Below, piece by piece: positions 9,775-24,435 of a DNA stretch of 64,000 nucleotides. The notes beneath the pieces were generated by a model. The model saw nothing but the letters and a program-made list of their open reading frames with translations, was not told where the DNA came from and did not search any database. Origin of the DNA: Viola odorata (Eukaryota > Streptophyta > Magnoliopsida > Malpighiales > Violaceae); contig OY829539.1 of assembly GCA_963691705.1 (NCBI GenBank), positions 7,876,501 through 7,940,500 on the forward strand, written 5' to 3'. Within the stretch, counting starts at the first letter, position 1, and the number at the start of each line of letters is the position of its first letter. The translations under genes were made by a program, and so were the position numbers.

Positions 9775-12700
9775 CTTTGGGGTCGGTATCCCAATGCTTT
9801 AATGCAGGTGTGCATCTAGGCAGGAAGCGCCTTATCGAGACCTCCGCAATTGACGGGTTTGATCATTCCAGTGCTTTGGTTGTTTGTGTTCATGTTTTGG
9901 GACTGTTTTTTATTTTGTGAATGCTCAAGGGCGAGCATTGGGCAGTGTGGGGATATTTGATTACATGTATTTTATGCATGTTTTTCCTTCCATTCTTACC
10001 TCGATTTAGGCCTTGATACTACTAATTCGCTCGTGTTTCCATCTTTCTCGCAGATCAAGGCCAAGAAGGAGAAATGTGCGAAAAGACATACTTTCTGGGC
10101 AATTTCAGAAGAGTTTAAGCTTCAAGACTAGCGTCGAGACCGTAGACACCAATTTCTCCATGTACTAATGTACTCGGATTGATATGCAAACTCTATTTTT
10201 ATGCTGTGTTATCTGCATTTTGAGTGACTAAACATATAGCCTTGTTTGCGAGCGAGTGAGTAAACACATATCTGGTGAGGGCTGCTCGTGAGTAGGCCTG
10301 ATGTGGAAAAGTTCTACCTTTGGGGTCGGTATCCCAATGCTTTAATGCAGGTGTGCATCTAGGCAGGAAGCGCCTTATCGAGACCTCGGCAATTGACGGG
10401 TTTGATCATTCCAGTGCTTTGGTTGTTTGTGTTCATGTTTTGGGACTATTTTTTATTTTGTGAATGCTCAAGGGCGAGCATTGGGCAGTGCGGGGATATT
10501 TGATTACATGTATTTTATGCTTGTTTTTCCTTCCATTCTTACCTCGATTTAGGCCTTGATACTACTAATTCGCTCGTGTTTCCATCTCTATCGCAGATCA
10601 AGGCCAAGAAGCAGAAATGTGCTAAAAGACATACTTTGTGGGCAATTTCAGAAGAGTTTAAGCTTCAAGACTAGCGTCGAGACCATAGACACCAATTTCT
10701 CCATGTACTAATGTACTCGGATTGATATGCAAACTCTATTTTTGTGCTGTGTTATCTGCATTTTGAGTGACTAAACATATAGCCTTGTTTGCGAGCGAGT
10801 GAGTAAACACATATCTGGTGAGGGCTGCTCGTGACTAGGCCTGATGTGGAAAAGTTCTACCTTTGGGGTCGGTATCCCAATGCTTTAATGCAGGTGTGCA
10901 TCTAGGCAGGAAGCGCCTTATCGAGACCTCGGCAATTGACGGGTTTGATCATTCCAGTGCTTTGGTTGTTTGTGTTCATGTTTTGGGACTATTTTTTATT
11001 TTGTGAATGCTCAAGGGCGAGCATTGGGCAGTGCGGGGATATTTGATTACATGTATTTTATGCATGTTTTTCCTTCCATTCTTACCTCGATTTAGGCCTT
11101 GATACTACTAATTCGCTCGTGTTTCCATCTCTATCGCAGATCAAGGCCAAGAAGCAGAAATGTGCTAAAACACATACTTTGTGGGCAATTTCAGAAGAGT
11201 TTAAGCTTCAAGACTAGCGTCGAGACCATAGAGACCAATTTCTCCATGTACTAATGTACTCGGATTGATATGCAAACTCTATTTTTGTGCTGTGTTATCT
11301 GCATTTTGAGTGACTAAACATATAGCCTTGTTTGCGAGCGAGTGAGTAAACACATATCTGGTGAGGGCTGCTCGTGACTAGGCCTGATGTGGAAAAGTTC
11401 TACCTTTGGGGTCGGTATCCCAATGCTTTAATGCAGGTGTGCATCTAGGCAGGAAGCGCCTTATCGAGACCTCCGCAATTGACGGGTTTGATCATTCCAG
11501 TGCTTTGGTTGTTTGTGTTCATATTTTGGGACTGTTTTTTATTTTGTGAATGCTCAAGGGCGAGCATTGGGCAGTGTGGGGATATTTGATTACATGTATT
11601 TTATGCATGTTTTTCCTTCCATTCTTACCTCGATTTAGGCCTTGATACTACTAATTCGCTCGTGTTTCCATCTTTCTCGCAGATCAAGGCGAAGAAGGAG
11701 AAATGTGCGAAAAGACATACTTTCTGGGCAATTTCAGAAGAGTTTAAGCTTCAAGACTAGCGTCGAGACCATAGACACTAATTTCTCCATGTACTAATGT
11801 ACTCGGATTGATATGCAAACTCTATTTTTGTGCTGTGTTATCTGCATTTTGAGTGACTAAACATATAGCCTTGTTTGCGAGCGAGTGAGTAAACACATAT
11901 CTGGTGAGGGCTGCTCGTGACTAGGCCTGATGTGGAAAAGTTCTACCTTTGGGGTCGGTATCCCAATGCTTTAATGCAGGTGTGCATCTAGGCAGGAAGC
12001 GCCTTATCGAGACCTCCGCAATTGACGGGTTTGATCATTCCAGTGCTTTGGTTGTTTGTGTTCATGTTTTGGGACTGTTTTTTATTTTGTGAATGCTCAA
12101 GGGCGAGCATTGGGCAGTGTGGGGATATTTGATTACATGTATTTTATGCATGTTTTTCCTTCCATTCTTACCTCGATTTAGGCCTTGATACTACTAATTC
12201 GCTCGTGTTTCCATCTTTCTCGCAGATCAAGGCCAAGAAGGAGAAATGTGCGAAAAGACATACTTTCTGGGCAATTTCAGAAGAGTTTAAGCTTCAAGAC
12301 TAGCGTCGAGACCGTAGACACCAATTTCTCCATGTACTAATGTACTCGGATTGATATGCAAACTCTATTTTTATGCTGTGTTATCTGCATTTTGAGTGAC
12401 TAAACATATAGCCTTGTTTGCGAGCGAGTGAGTAAACACATATCTGGTGAGGGCTGCTCGTGAGTAGGCCTGATGTGGAAAAGTTCTACCTTTGGGGTCG
12501 GTATCCCAATGCTTTAATGCAGGTGTGCATCTAGGCAGGAAGCGCCTTATCGAGACCTCGGCAATTGACGGGTTTGATCATTCCAGTGCTTTGGTTGTTT
12601 GTGTTCATGTTTTGGGACTATTTTTTATTTTGTGAATGCTCAAGGGCGAGCATTGGGCAGTGCGGGGATATTTGATTACATGTATTTTATGCTTGTTTTT

Positions 12701-13032
12701 CCTTCCACTCTTACCTCGATTTAGGCCTTGATACTACTAATTCGCTCGTGTTTCCATCTCTATCGCAGATCAAGGCCAAGAAGCAGAAATGTGCTAAAAG
12801 ACATACTTTGTGGGCAATTTCAGAAGAGTTTAAGCTTCAAGACTAGCGTCGAGACCATAGACACCAATTTCTCCATGTACTAATGTACTCGGATTGATAT
12901 GCAAACTCTATTTTTGTGCTGTGTTATCTGCATTTTGAGTGACTAAACATATAGCCTTGTTTGCGAGCGAGTGAGTAAACACATATCTGGTGAGGGCTGC
13001 TCGTGAGTAGGCCTGATGTGGAAAAGTTCTAC
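9775..13032 (+). repeat. Monomers 19-24: B, A, A, B/C recombinant, B, A
   Basis: Monomers 19-20 and 23-24 are copies of the same marked dimer (atttttatgctg, then gcttg), 2172 bp apart. Monomer 22 begins as B (ccgc, catattttggg) but ends catagacact and gacta like C, so it is a recombinant. Monomer 24 has a private ccactctt. Confidence 0.8.
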
Positions 13033-16000
13033 CATTGGGGTCGGTATCCCAATGCTTTAATGCAGATGTGCATCTAGGCAGGAAACGCCTTATCGAGACC
13101 TCGGCAATTGACGGGTTTGATCATTCCAGTGCTTTGGTTGTTTGTGTTCATGTTTTGGGACTATTTTTTATTTTGTGAATGCTCAAGGGCGAGCATTGGG
13201 CAGTGCGGGGATATTTGATTACATGTATTTTATGCATGTTTTTCCTTCCATTCTTACCTCGATTTAGGCCTTGATACTACTAATTCGCTCGTGTTTCCAT
13301 CTTTATCGCAGATCAAGGCCAAGAAGGAGAAATGTGCGAAAAGACTTACTTTCTGGGCAATTTCAGAAGAGTTTAAGCTTCAAGACTAGCGTCGAGACCA
13401 TAGACCCCAATTTCTCCATGTACTAATGTACTCGGATTGATATGCAAACTCTATTTTTGTGCTGTGTTATCTGCATTTTGAGTGACTAAACATATAGCCT
13501 TGTTTGCGAGCGAGTGAGTGAACACATATCTGGTGAGGGCTGCTCGTGACTAGGCCTGATGTGGAAAAGTTCTACCTTTGGGGTCGGTATCCCAATGCTT
13601 TAATGCAGGTGTGCATCTAGGCAGGAAGCGCCTTATCGAGACCTCCGCAATTGACGGGTTTGATCATTCCAGTGCTTTGGTTGTTTGTGTTCATGTTTTG
13701 GGACTGTTTTTTATTTTGTGAATGCTCAAGGGCGAGCATTGGGCAGTGTGGGGATATTTGATTACATGTATTTTATGCATGTTTTTCCTTCCATTCTTAC
13801 CTCGATTTAGGCCTTGATACTACTAATTCGCTCGTGTTTCCATCTTTCTCGCAGATCAAGGCCAAGAAGGAGAAATGTGCGAAAAGACATACTTTCTGGG
13901 CAATTTCGGAAGAGTTTAAGCTTCAAGACTAGCGTCGAGACCGTAGACACCAATTTCTCCATGTACTAATGTACTCGGATTGATATGCAAACTCTATTTT
14001 TGTGCTGTGTTATCTGCATTTTGAGTGACTAAACATATAGCCTTGTTTGCGAGCGAGTGAGTAAACACATATCTGGTGAGGGCTGCTCGTGAGTAGGCCT
14101 GATGAGGAAAAGTTCTACCTTTGGGGTCGGTATCCCAATGCTTTAATGCAGGTGTGCATCTAGGCAGGAAGCGCCTTATCGAGACCTCGGCAATTGACGG
14201 GTTTGATCATTCCAGTGCTTTGGTTGTTTGTGTTCATGTTTTGGGACTATTTTTTATTTTGTGAATGCTCAAGGGCGAGCATTGGGCAGTGCGGGGATAT
14301 TTGATTACATGTATTTTATGCATGTTTTTCCTTCCATTCTTACCTCGATTTAGGCCTTGATACTACTAATTCGCTCGTGTTTCCATCTCTATCGCAGATC
14401 AAGGCCAAGAAGCAGAAATGTGCTAAAACACATACTTTGTGGGCAATTTCAGAAGAGTTTAAGCTTCAAGACTAGCGTCGAGACCATAGAGACCAATTTC
14501 TCCATGTACTAATGTACTCGGATTGATATGCAAACTCTATTTTTGTGCTGTGTTATCTGCATTTTGAGTGACTAAACATATAGCCTTGTTTGCGAGCGAG
14601 TGAGTAAACACATATCTGGTGAGGGCTGCTCGTGACTAGGCCTGATGTGGAAAAGTTCTACCTTTGGGGTCGGTATCCCAATGCTTTAATGCAGGTGTGC
14701 ATCTAGGCAGGAAGCGCCTTATCGAGACCTCCGCAATTGACGGGTTTGATCATTCCAGTGCTTTGGTTGTTTGTGTTCATATTTTGGGACTGTTTTTTAT
14801 TTTGTGAATGCTCAAGAGCGAGCATTGGGCAGTGTGGGGATATTTGATTGCATGTATTTTATGCATGTTTTTCCTTCCATTCTTACCTCGATTTAGGCCT
14901 TGATACTACTAATTCGCTCGTGTTTCCATCTTTATCGCAGATCAAGGCCAAGAAGGAGAAATGTGCGAAAAGACATACTTTCTGGGCAATTTCAGAAGAG
15001 TTTAAGCTTCAAGACTAGCGTCGAGACCGTAGACACCAATTTCTCCATGTACTAATGTACTCGGATTGATATGCAAACTCTATTTTTGTGCTGTGTTATC
15101 TGCATTTTGAGTGACTAAACATATAGCCTTGTTTGCGAGCGAGTGAGTAAACACATATCTGGTGAGGGCTGCTCGTGAGTAGGCCTGATGTGGAAAAGAT
15201 CTACCTTTGGGGTCGGTATCCCAATGCTTTAATGCAGGTGTGCATCTAGGCAGGAAGCGCCTTATCGAGACCTCGGGAATTGACGGGTTTGATCATTCCA
15301 GTGCTTTGGTTGTTTGTGTTCATGTTTTGGGACTATTTTTTATTTTGTGAATGCTCAAGGGCGAGCATTGGGCAGTGCGGGGATATTTGATTACATGTAT
15401 TTTATGCATGTTTTTCCTTCCATTCTTACCTCGATTTAGGCCTTGATACTACTAATTCGCTCGTGTTTCCATCTCTATCGCAGATCAAGGCCAAGAAGCA
15501 GAAATGTGCTAAAAGACATACTTTGTGGGCAATTTCAGAAGAGTTTAAGCTTCAAGACTAGCGTCGAGACCATAGACACCAATTTCTCCATGTACTAATG
15601 TACTCGGATTGATATGCAAACTCTATTTTTGTGCTGTGTTATCTGCATTTTGAGTGACTAAACATATAGCCTTGTTTGCGAGCGAGTGAGTAAACACATA
15701 TCTGGTGAGGGCTGCTCGTGACTAGGCCTGATGTGGAAAAGTTCTACCTTTGGGGTCGGTATCCCAATGCTTTAATGCAGGTATGCATCTAGGCAGGAAG
15801 CGCCTTATCGAGACCTTGATAATTAACGGGTTTGATCATTCCAGTGCTTTGGTTGTTTGTGTTCATGTTTTGGGACTGTTTTTTATTTTGTGATAGATCA
15901 AGGGCGAGCATTGGGTTGTGTGGGGATATTTGATTACATGTATTTTATGCATGTTTTTCCTTCCATTCTTACCTCGATTTAGGCCTTGATACTACTAATT

Positions 16001-17376
16001 CGCTCGTGTTTCCATCTTTATCGCAGATCAAGGCCAAGTAGGAGAAATGTGCGAAAAGACATACTTTCTGGGCAATTTCAGAAGAGTTTAAGCTTCAAGA
16101 CTAGCGTCGAGACCATAGACACCAATTTCTCCATGTACTAATGTACTCGGATTGATATGCAAACTCTATTTTTGTGCTGTGTTATCTGCATTTTGAGTGA
16201 CTAAACATATAGCCTTGTTTGCGAGCGAGTGAGTAAACACATATCTGGTGAGGGCTGCTCGTGACTAGGCCTGATGTGGAAATGTTCTACCTTTGGGGTC
16301 GGTATCCCAATGCTTTAATGCAAGTGTGCATCTAGGCAGGAAGCGCCTTATCGAGACCTCCGCAATTGACGGGTTTGATCATTCCAGTGCTTTGGTTGTT
16401 TGTGTTCATGTTTTGGGACTGTTTTTTATTTTGTGAATGCTCAAGGGCGAGCATTGGGCAGTGTGGGGATATTTGATTACATGTATTTTATGCATGTTTT
16501 TCCTTCCATTCTTACCTCGATTTAGGCCTTGATACTACTAATTCGCTCGTGTTTCCATCTTTCTCGCAGATCAAGGCCAAGAAGGAGAAATGTGCGAAAA
16601 GACATACTTTCTGGGCAATTTCAGAAGAGTTTAAGCTTCAAGACTAGCGTCGAGACCGTATACACCAATTTCTCCATGTACTAATGTACTCGGATTGATA
16701 TGCAAACTCTATTTTTGTGCTGTGTTATCTGCATTTTGAGTGACTAAACATATAGCCTTGTTTGCGAGCGAGTGAGTAAACACATATCTGGTGAGGGCTG
16801 CTCGTGAGTAGGCCTGATGTGGAAAAGTTCTACCTTTGGGGTCGGTATCCCAATGCTTTAATGCAGGTGTGCATCTAGGCAGGAAGCGCCTTATCGAGAC
16901 CTCGGCAATTGACAGGTTTGATCATTCCAGTGCTTTGGTTGTTTGTGTTCATGTTTTGGGACTATTTTTTATTTTGTGAATGCTCAAGGGCGACCATTGG
17001 GCAGTGCGGGGATATTTGATTACATGTATTTTATGCATGTTTTTCCTTCCATTCTTACCTCGATTTAGGCCTTGATACTACTAATTCGCTCGTGTTTCCA
17101 TCTCTATCGCAGATCCAGGCCAAGAAGCAGAAATGTGCTAAAAGACATACTTTGTGGGCAATTTCAGAAGAGTTTAAGCTTCAAGACTAGCGTCGAGACC
17201 ATAGAGACCAATTTCTCCATATACTAATGTACTCGGATTGATATGCAAACTCTATTTTTGTGCTGTGTTATCTGCATTTTGAGTGACTAAACATATAGCC
17301 TTGTTTGCGAGCGAGTGAGTAAACACATATCTGGTGAGGGCTGCTCGTGACTAGGCCTGATGTGGAAAAGTTCTAC
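13033..17376 (+). repeat. Monomers 25-32: irregular D, B, A, B, A, C, B, A
   Basis: Monomer 25 is the first D copy (cattgg, gcagatg, ggaaacgcc, agacttact, tagacccc). Monomers 27-28 resemble 21-22 (aaaacacat then catattttggg). Monomer 30 reads gcaggtatgc, the closest of any copy to a normal splice donor. Monomer 32 has many private changes (gacaggttt, gaccattggg, atccagg, catatactaatg). I see no clean multimer period here. Confidence 0.8.
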
Positions 17377-20300
17377 CTTTGGGGTCGGTATCCCAATGCT
17401 TTAATGCAGGTGTGCATCTAGGCAGGAAGCGCCTTATCGAGACCTCGGCAATTGACGGGTTTGATCATTCCAGTGCTTTGGTTGTTTGTGTTCATGTTTT
17501 GGGACTGTTTTTTATTTTGTGAATGCTCAAGGGCGAGCATTGGGCAGTGTGGGGATATTTGATTACATGTATTTTATGCATGTTTTTCCTTCCATTCTTA
17601 CCTCGATTTAGGCATTGATACTACTAATTCGCTCGTGTTTCCATCTTTCTCGCAGATCAAGGCCAAGAAGGAGAAATGTGCGAAAAGACATACTTTCTGG
17701 GCAATTTCAGAAGAGTTTAAGCTTCAAGACTAGCGTCGAGACCGTAGACACCAATTTCTCCATGTACTAATGTACTCGGATTGATATGCAAACTCTATTT
17801 TTGTGCTGTGTTATCTGCATTTTGAGTGACTAAACATATAGCCTTGTTTGCGAGCGAGTGAGTAAACACATATCTGGTGAGGGCTGCTCGTGAGTAGGCC
17901 TGATGTGGAAAAGTTCTACCATTGGGGTCGGTATCCCAATGCTTTAATGCAGGTGTGCATCTAGGCAGGAAGCGCCTTATCGAGACCTCGGCAATTGACG
18001 GGTTTGATCATTCCAGTGCTTTGGTTGTTTGTGTTCATGTTTTGGGACTGTTTTTTATTTTGTGAATGCTCAAGGGCGAGTATTGGGCAGTGTGGGGATA
18101 TTTGATTACATGTATTTTATGCATGTTTTTCCTTCCATTCTTAGCTCGATTTAGGCCTTGATACTACTAATTTGCTCGTGTTTCCATCTCTATCGCAGAT
18201 CAAGGCCAAGAAGCAGAAATGTGCTAAAAGACATACTTTCTGGGCAATTTCAGAAGAGTTTAAGCTTCAAGACTAGCGTCGAGACCATAGACACCAATTT
18301 CTCCATGTACTAATGTACTCGGATTGATATACAAACTCTATTTTTGTGCTGTGTTATCTGCATTTTGAGTGACTAAACATATAGCCTTGTTTGCGAGCGA
18401 GTGAGTAAACACATATCTGGAGAGGGCTGCTCGTGACTAGGCCTGATGTGGAAAAGTTCTACCTTTGGGGTCGGTATCCCAATGCTTTAATGCAGGTGTG
18501 CATCTAGGCAGGAAGCGCCTTATCGAGACCTCGGCAATTGACGGGTTTGATCATTCCAGTGCTTTGGTTGTTTGTGTTCATGTTTTGGGACTGTTTTTTA
18601 TTTTGTGAATGCTCAAGGGCGAGCATTGGGCTGTGTGGGGATATTTGATTACATGTATTTTATGCATGTTTTTCCTTCCATTCTTACCTCGATTTAGGCC
18701 TTGATACTACTAATTCGCTCGTGTTTCCATCTTTCTCGCAGATCAAGGCCAAGAAGGAGAAATGTGCAAAAAGACATACTTTCTGGGCAATTTCAGAAGA
18801 GTTTAAGCTTCAAGACTAGCGTCGAGACCGTAGACACCAATTTCTCCATGTACTAATGTACTCGGATTGATATGCAAACTCTATTTTTGTGCTGTGTTAT
18901 CTGCATTTTGAGTGACTAAACATATAGCCTTGTTTGCGAGCGAGTGAGTAAACACATATCTGGTGAGGGCTGCTCGTGAGTAGGCCTGATGTGGAAAAGT
19001 TCTACCATTGGGGTCGGTATCCCAATGCTTTAATGCAGATGTGCATCTAGGCAGGAAACGCCTTATCGAGACCTCGGCAATTGACGGGTTTGATCATTCC
19101 AGTGCTTTGGTTGTTTGTGTTCATGTTTTGGGACTATTTTTTATTTTGTGAATGCTCAAGGGCGAGCATTGGGCAGTGCGGGGATATTTGATTACTTGTA
19201 TTTTATGCATGTTTTTCCTTCCATTCTTACCTCGATTTAGGCCTTGATACTACTAATTCGCTCGTGTTTCCATCTTTATCGCAGATCAAGGCCAAGAAGG
19301 AGAAATGTGCGAAAAGACATACTTTCTGGGCAATTTCAGAAGAGTTTAAGCTTCAAGACTAGCGTCGAGACCATAGACAGCAATTTCTCCATGTTCTAAT
19401 GTACTCGGATTGATATGCAAACTATATTTTTGTGCTGTGTTATCTGCATTTTGAGTGATTAAACTTATAGCCTTGTTTGCGAGCGAGTGAGTAAACACAT
19501 ATCTGGTGAGGGCTGCTCGTGACTAGGCCTGATGTGGAAAAGTTCTACCTTTGGGGTCGGTATCCCAATGCTTTAATGCAGGTGTGCATCTAGGCAGGAA
19601 GCGCCTTATCGAGACCTTGATAATTAACGGGTTTGATCATTCCAGTGCTTTGGTTGTTTGTGTTCATGTTTTGGGACTGTTTTTTATTTGGTGATAGATC
19701 AAGGGCGAGCATTGGGTTGTGTGGGGATATTTGATTACATGTATTTTATGCATGTTTTTCCTTCCATTCTTACCTCGATTTAGGCCTTGATACTACTAAT
19801 TCGCTCGTGTTTCCATCTTTATCGCAGATAAAGGCCAAGTAGGAGAAATGTGCGAAAAGACATACTTTCTGGGCAATTTCAGAAGAGTTTAAGCTTCAAG
19901 ACTAGCGTCGAGACCATAGACACCAATTTCTCCATGTACTAATGTACTCGGATTGATATACAAACTCTATTTTTGTGCTGTGTTATCTGCATTTTGAGTG
20001 ACTAAACATATAGCCTTGTTTGCGAGCGAGTGAGTAAACACATATCTGGAGAGGGCTGCTCGTGACTAGGCCTGATGTGGAAAAGTTCTACCTTTGGGGT
20101 CGGTATCCCAATGCTTTAATGCAGGTGTGCATCTAGGCAGGAAGCGCCTTATCGAGACCTCGGCAATTGACGGGTTTGATCATTCCAGTGCTTTGGTTGT
20201 TTGTGTTCATGTTTTGGGACTGTTTTTTATTTTGTGAATGCTCAAGGGCGAGCATTGGGCAGTGTGGGGATATTTGATTACATGTATTTTATGCATGTTT

Positions 20301-20634
20301 TTCCTTCCATTCTTACCTCGATTTAGGCCTTGATACTACTAATTCGCTCGTGTTTCCATCTTTCTCGCAGATCAAGGCCAAGAAGGAGAAATGTGCAAAA
20401 AGACATACTTTCTGGGCAATTTCAGAAGAGTTTAAGCTTCAAGACTAGCGTCGAGACCGTAGACACCAATTTCTCCATGTACTAATGTACTCGGATTGAT
20501 ATGCAAACTCTATTTTTGTGCTGTGTTATCTGCATTTTGAGTGACTAAACATATAGCCTTGTTTGCGAGCGAGTGAGTAAACACATATCTGGTGAGGGCT
20601 GCTCGTGAGTAGGCCTGATGTGGAAAAGTTCTAC

Positions 20635-21177
20635 CATTGGGGTCGGTATCCCAATGCTTTAATGCAGATGTGCATCTAGGCAGGAAACGCCTTATCGAGA
20701 CCTCGGCAATTGACGGGTTTGATCATTCCAGTGCTTTGGTTGTTTGTGTTCATGTTTTGGGACTATTTTTTATTTTGTGAATGCTCAAGGGCGAGCATTG
20801 GGCAGTGCGGGGATATTTGATTACATGTATTTTATGCATGTTTTTCCTTCCATTCTTACCTCGATTTAGGCCTTGATACTACTAATTCGCTCGTGTTTCC
20901 ATCTTTATCGCAGATCAAGGCCAAGAAGGAGAAATGTGCGAAAAGACTTACTTTCTGGGCAATTTCAGAAGAGTTTAAGCTTCAAGACTAGCGTCGAGAC
21001 CATAGACCCCAATTTCTCCATGTACTAATGTACTCGGATTGATATGCAAACTCTATTTTTGTGCTGTGTTATCTGCATTTTGAGTGACTAAACATATAGC
21101 CTTGTTTGCGAGCGAGTGAGTGAACACATATCTGGTGAGGGCTGCTCGTGACTAGGCCTGATGTGGAAAAGTTCTAC
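20635..21177 (+). repeat. Class D exemplar (monomer 39)
   Basis: Markers are cattgg at the start (L to H in segment 1), gcagatg (donor GT lost), ggaaacgcc, 131a, 174c, TTTATCGCAG, agacttact, tagacccc and gagtgaac. Monomer 25 is the same type, 7602 bp upstream; monomer 36 is a diverged relative. Confidence 0.8.
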
Positions 21178-21720
21178 CTTTGGGGTCGGTATCCCAATGC
21201 TTTAATGCAGGTGTGCATCTAGGCAGGAAGCGCCTTATCGAGACCTCCGCAATTGACGGGTTTGATCATTCCAGTGCTTTGGTTGTTTGTGTTCATGTTT
21301 TGGGACTGTTTTTTATTTTGTGAATGCTCAAGGGCGAGCATTGGGCAGTGTGGGGATATTTGATTACATGTATTTTATGCATGTTTTTCCTTCCATTCTT
21401 ACCTCGATTTAGGCCTTGATACTACTAATTCGCTCGTGTTTCCATCTTTCTCGCAGATCAAGGCCAAGAAGGAGAAATGTGCGAAAAGACATACTTTCTG
21501 GGCAATTTCGGAAGAGTTTAAGCTTCAAGACTAGCGTCGAGACCGTAGACACCAATTTCTCCATGTACTAATGTACTCGGATTGATATGCAAACTCTATT
21601 TTTGTGCTGTGTTATCTGCATTTTGAGTGACTAAACATATAGCCTTGTTTGCGAGCGAGTGAGTAAACACATATCTGGTGAGGGCTGCTCGTGAGTAGGC
21701 CTGATGAGGAAAAGTTCTAC

Positions 21721-22263
21721 CTTTGGGGTCGGTATCCCAATGCTTTAATGCAGGTGTGCATCTAGGCAGGAAGCGCCTTATCGAGACCTCGGCAATTGAC
21801 GGGTTTGATCATTCCAGTGCTTTGGTTGTTTGTGTTCATGTTTTGGGACTGTTTTTTATTTTGTGAATGCTCAAGGGCGAGTATTGGGCAGTGTGGGGAT
21901 ATTTGATTACATGTATTTTATGCATGTTTTTCCTTCCATTCTTAGCTCGATTTAGGCCTTGATACTACTAATTTGCTCGTGTTTCCATCTCTATCGCAGA
22001 TCAAGGCCAAGAAGCAGAAATGTGCTAAAAGACATACTTTCTGGGCAATTTCAGAAGAGTTTAAGCTTCAAGACTAGCGTCGAGACCATAGACACCAATT
22101 TCTCCATGTACTAATGTACTCGGATTGATATACAAACTCTATTTTTGTGCTGTGTTATCTGCATTTTGAGTGACTAAACATATAGCCTTGTTTGCGAGCG
22201 AGTGAGTAAACACATATCTGGAGAGGGCTGCTCGTGACTAGGCCTGATGTGGAAAAGTTCTAC
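21721..22263 (+). repeat. Class E exemplar (monomer 41)
   Basis: Markers are gagtattggg, cttagctcg, aatttgctcg, CTCTATCGCAG, gaagcag with tttctgg, tatacaaac and ctggagagg. Monomer 34 is the same type. Monomer 37 has the E tail on a C front. Confidence 0.8.
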
Positions 22264-23892
22264 CTTTGGGGTCGGTATCCCAATGCTTTAATGCAGGTGT
22301 GCATCTAGGCAGGAAGCGCCTTATCGAGACCTCGGCAATTGACGGGTTTGATCATTCCAGTGCTTTGGTTGTTTGTGTTCATGTTTTGGGACTGTTTTTT
22401 ATTTTGTGAATGCTCAAGGGCGAGCATTGGGCTGTGTGGGGATATTTGATTACATGTATTTTATGCATGTTTTTCCTTCCATTCTTACCTCGATTTAGGC
22501 CTTGATACTACTAATTCGCTCGTGTTTCCATCTTTCTCGCAGATCAAGGCCAAGAAGGAGAAATGTGCGAAAAGACATACTTTCTGGGCAATTTCGGAAG
22601 AGTTTAAGCTTCAAGACTAGCGTCGAGACCGTAGACACCAATTTCTCCAAGTACTAATGTACTCGGATTGATATGCAAACTCTATTTTTGTGCTGTGTTA
22701 TCTGCATTTTGAGTGACTAAACATATAGCCTTGTTTGCGAGCGAGTGAGTAAACACATATCTGGTGAGGGCTGCTCGTGACTAGGCCTGATGTGGAAAAG
22801 TTCTACCTTTGGGGTCGGTATCCCAATGCTTTAATGCAGGTGTGCATCTAGGCAGGAAGCGCCTTATCGAGACCTTGATAATTAACGGGTTTGATCATTC
22901 CAGTGCTTTGGTTGTTTGTGTTCATGTTTTGGGACTGTTTTTTATTTTGTGATAGATCAAGGGCGAGCATTGGGTTGTGTGGGGATATTTGATTACATGT
23001 ATTTTATGCATGTTTTTCCTTCCATTCTTACCTCGATTTAGGCCTTGATACTACTAATTCGCTCGTGTTTCCATCTTTATAGCAGATCAAGGCCAAGTAG
23101 GAGAAATGTGCGAAAAGACATACTTTCTGGGCAATTTCAGAAGAGTTTAAGCTTCAAGACTAGCGTCGAGACCATAGACACCAATTTCTCCATGTACTAA
23201 TGTACTCGGATTGATATGCAAACTCTATTTTTGTGCGGTGTTATCTGCATTTTGAGTGACTAAACATATAGCCTTGTTTGCGAGCGAGTGAGTAAACACA
23301 TATCTGGTGAGGGCTGCTCGTGACTAGGCCGGATGTGGAAAAGTTCCACCTTTGGGGTCGGTATCCCAATGCTTTAATGCAGGTGTGCATCTAGGCAGGA
23401 AGCGCCTTATCGAGACCTCCGCAATTGACGGGTTTGATCATTCCAGTGCTTTGGTTGTTTGTGTTCATGTTTTGGGACTGTTTTTTATTTTGTGAATGCT
23501 CAAGGGCGAGCATTGGGCAGTGTGGGGATATTTGATTACATGTATTTTATGCATGTTTTTCCTTCCATTCTTACCTCGATTTAGGCCTTGATACTACTAA
23601 TTCGCTCGTGTTTCCATCTTTCTCGCAGATCAAGGCCAAGAAGGAGAAATGTGCGAAAAGACATACTTTCTGGGCAATTTCAGAAGAGTTTAAGCTTCAA
23701 GACTAGCGTCGAGACCGTAGACACCAATTTCTCCAAGTACTAATGTACTCGGATTGATATGCAAACTCTATTTTTGTGCTGTGTTATCTGCATTTTGAGT
23801 GACTAAACATATAGCCTTGTTTGCGAGCGAGTGAGTAAACACATATCTGGTGAGGGCTGCTCGTGAGTAGGCCTGATGAGGAAAAGTTCTAC

Positions 23893-24435
23893 CTTTGGGG
23901 TCGGTATCCCAATGCTTTAATGCAGGTGTGCATCTAGGCAGGAAGCGCCTTATCGAGACCTCGGCAATTGACGGGTTTGATCATTCCAGTGCTTTGGTTG
24001 TTTGTGTTCATGTTTTGGGACTATTTTTTATTTTGTGAATGCTCAAGGGCGAGCATTGGGCAGTGCGGGGATATTTGATTACATGTATTTTATGCATGTT
24101 TTTCCTTCCATTCTTACCTCGATTTAGGCCTTGATACTACTAATTCGCTCGTGTTTCCATCTCTATCGCAGATCAAGGCCAAGAAGCAGAAATGTGCTAA
24201 AAGACATACTTTGTGGGCAATTTCAGAAGAGTTTAAGCTTCAAGACTAGCGTCGAGACCATAGACACCAATTTCTCCATGTACTAATGTACTCGGATTGA
24301 TATGCAAACTCTATTTTTGTGCTGTGTTATCTGCATTTTGAGTGACTAAACATATAGCCTTGTTTGCGAGCGAGTGAGTAAACACATATCTGGTGAGGGC
24401 TGCTCGTGACTAGGCCTGATGTGGAAAAGTTCTAC
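23893..24435 (+). repeat. Class A exemplar (monomer 45)
   Basis: Diagnostic bases: cggc at 70-73, a at 131, c at 174, CTCTATCGCAG acceptor, c at 295 (GAG to CAG in segment 2), t at 306, g at 321 (F to L), a at 368, c at 518. A and B copies alternate over long stretches, which suggests an ancestral 1086-bp dimer. Confidence 0.85.

Larger units (their letters stand above)
17377..24435 (+). repeat. Monomers 33-45: mosaic of B, E, D, C and recombinants
   Basis: The order is B, E, B, D, C/E, B, D, B, E, B, C, B, A. Monomers 34-35 resemble 41-42 at 3801 bp; 25-26 resemble 39-40 at 7602 bp; parts of 35-36 resemble 38-39 at 1629 bp. Shared markers are gagtattggg with tatacaaac and ctggagagg (E), gggctgtgtg, gtgcaaaaag, tttcggaag and ctccaagtac. 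Nested shifts of different length mean several exchanges. Monomer 36 carries unusually many private changes. Confidence 0.8.
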
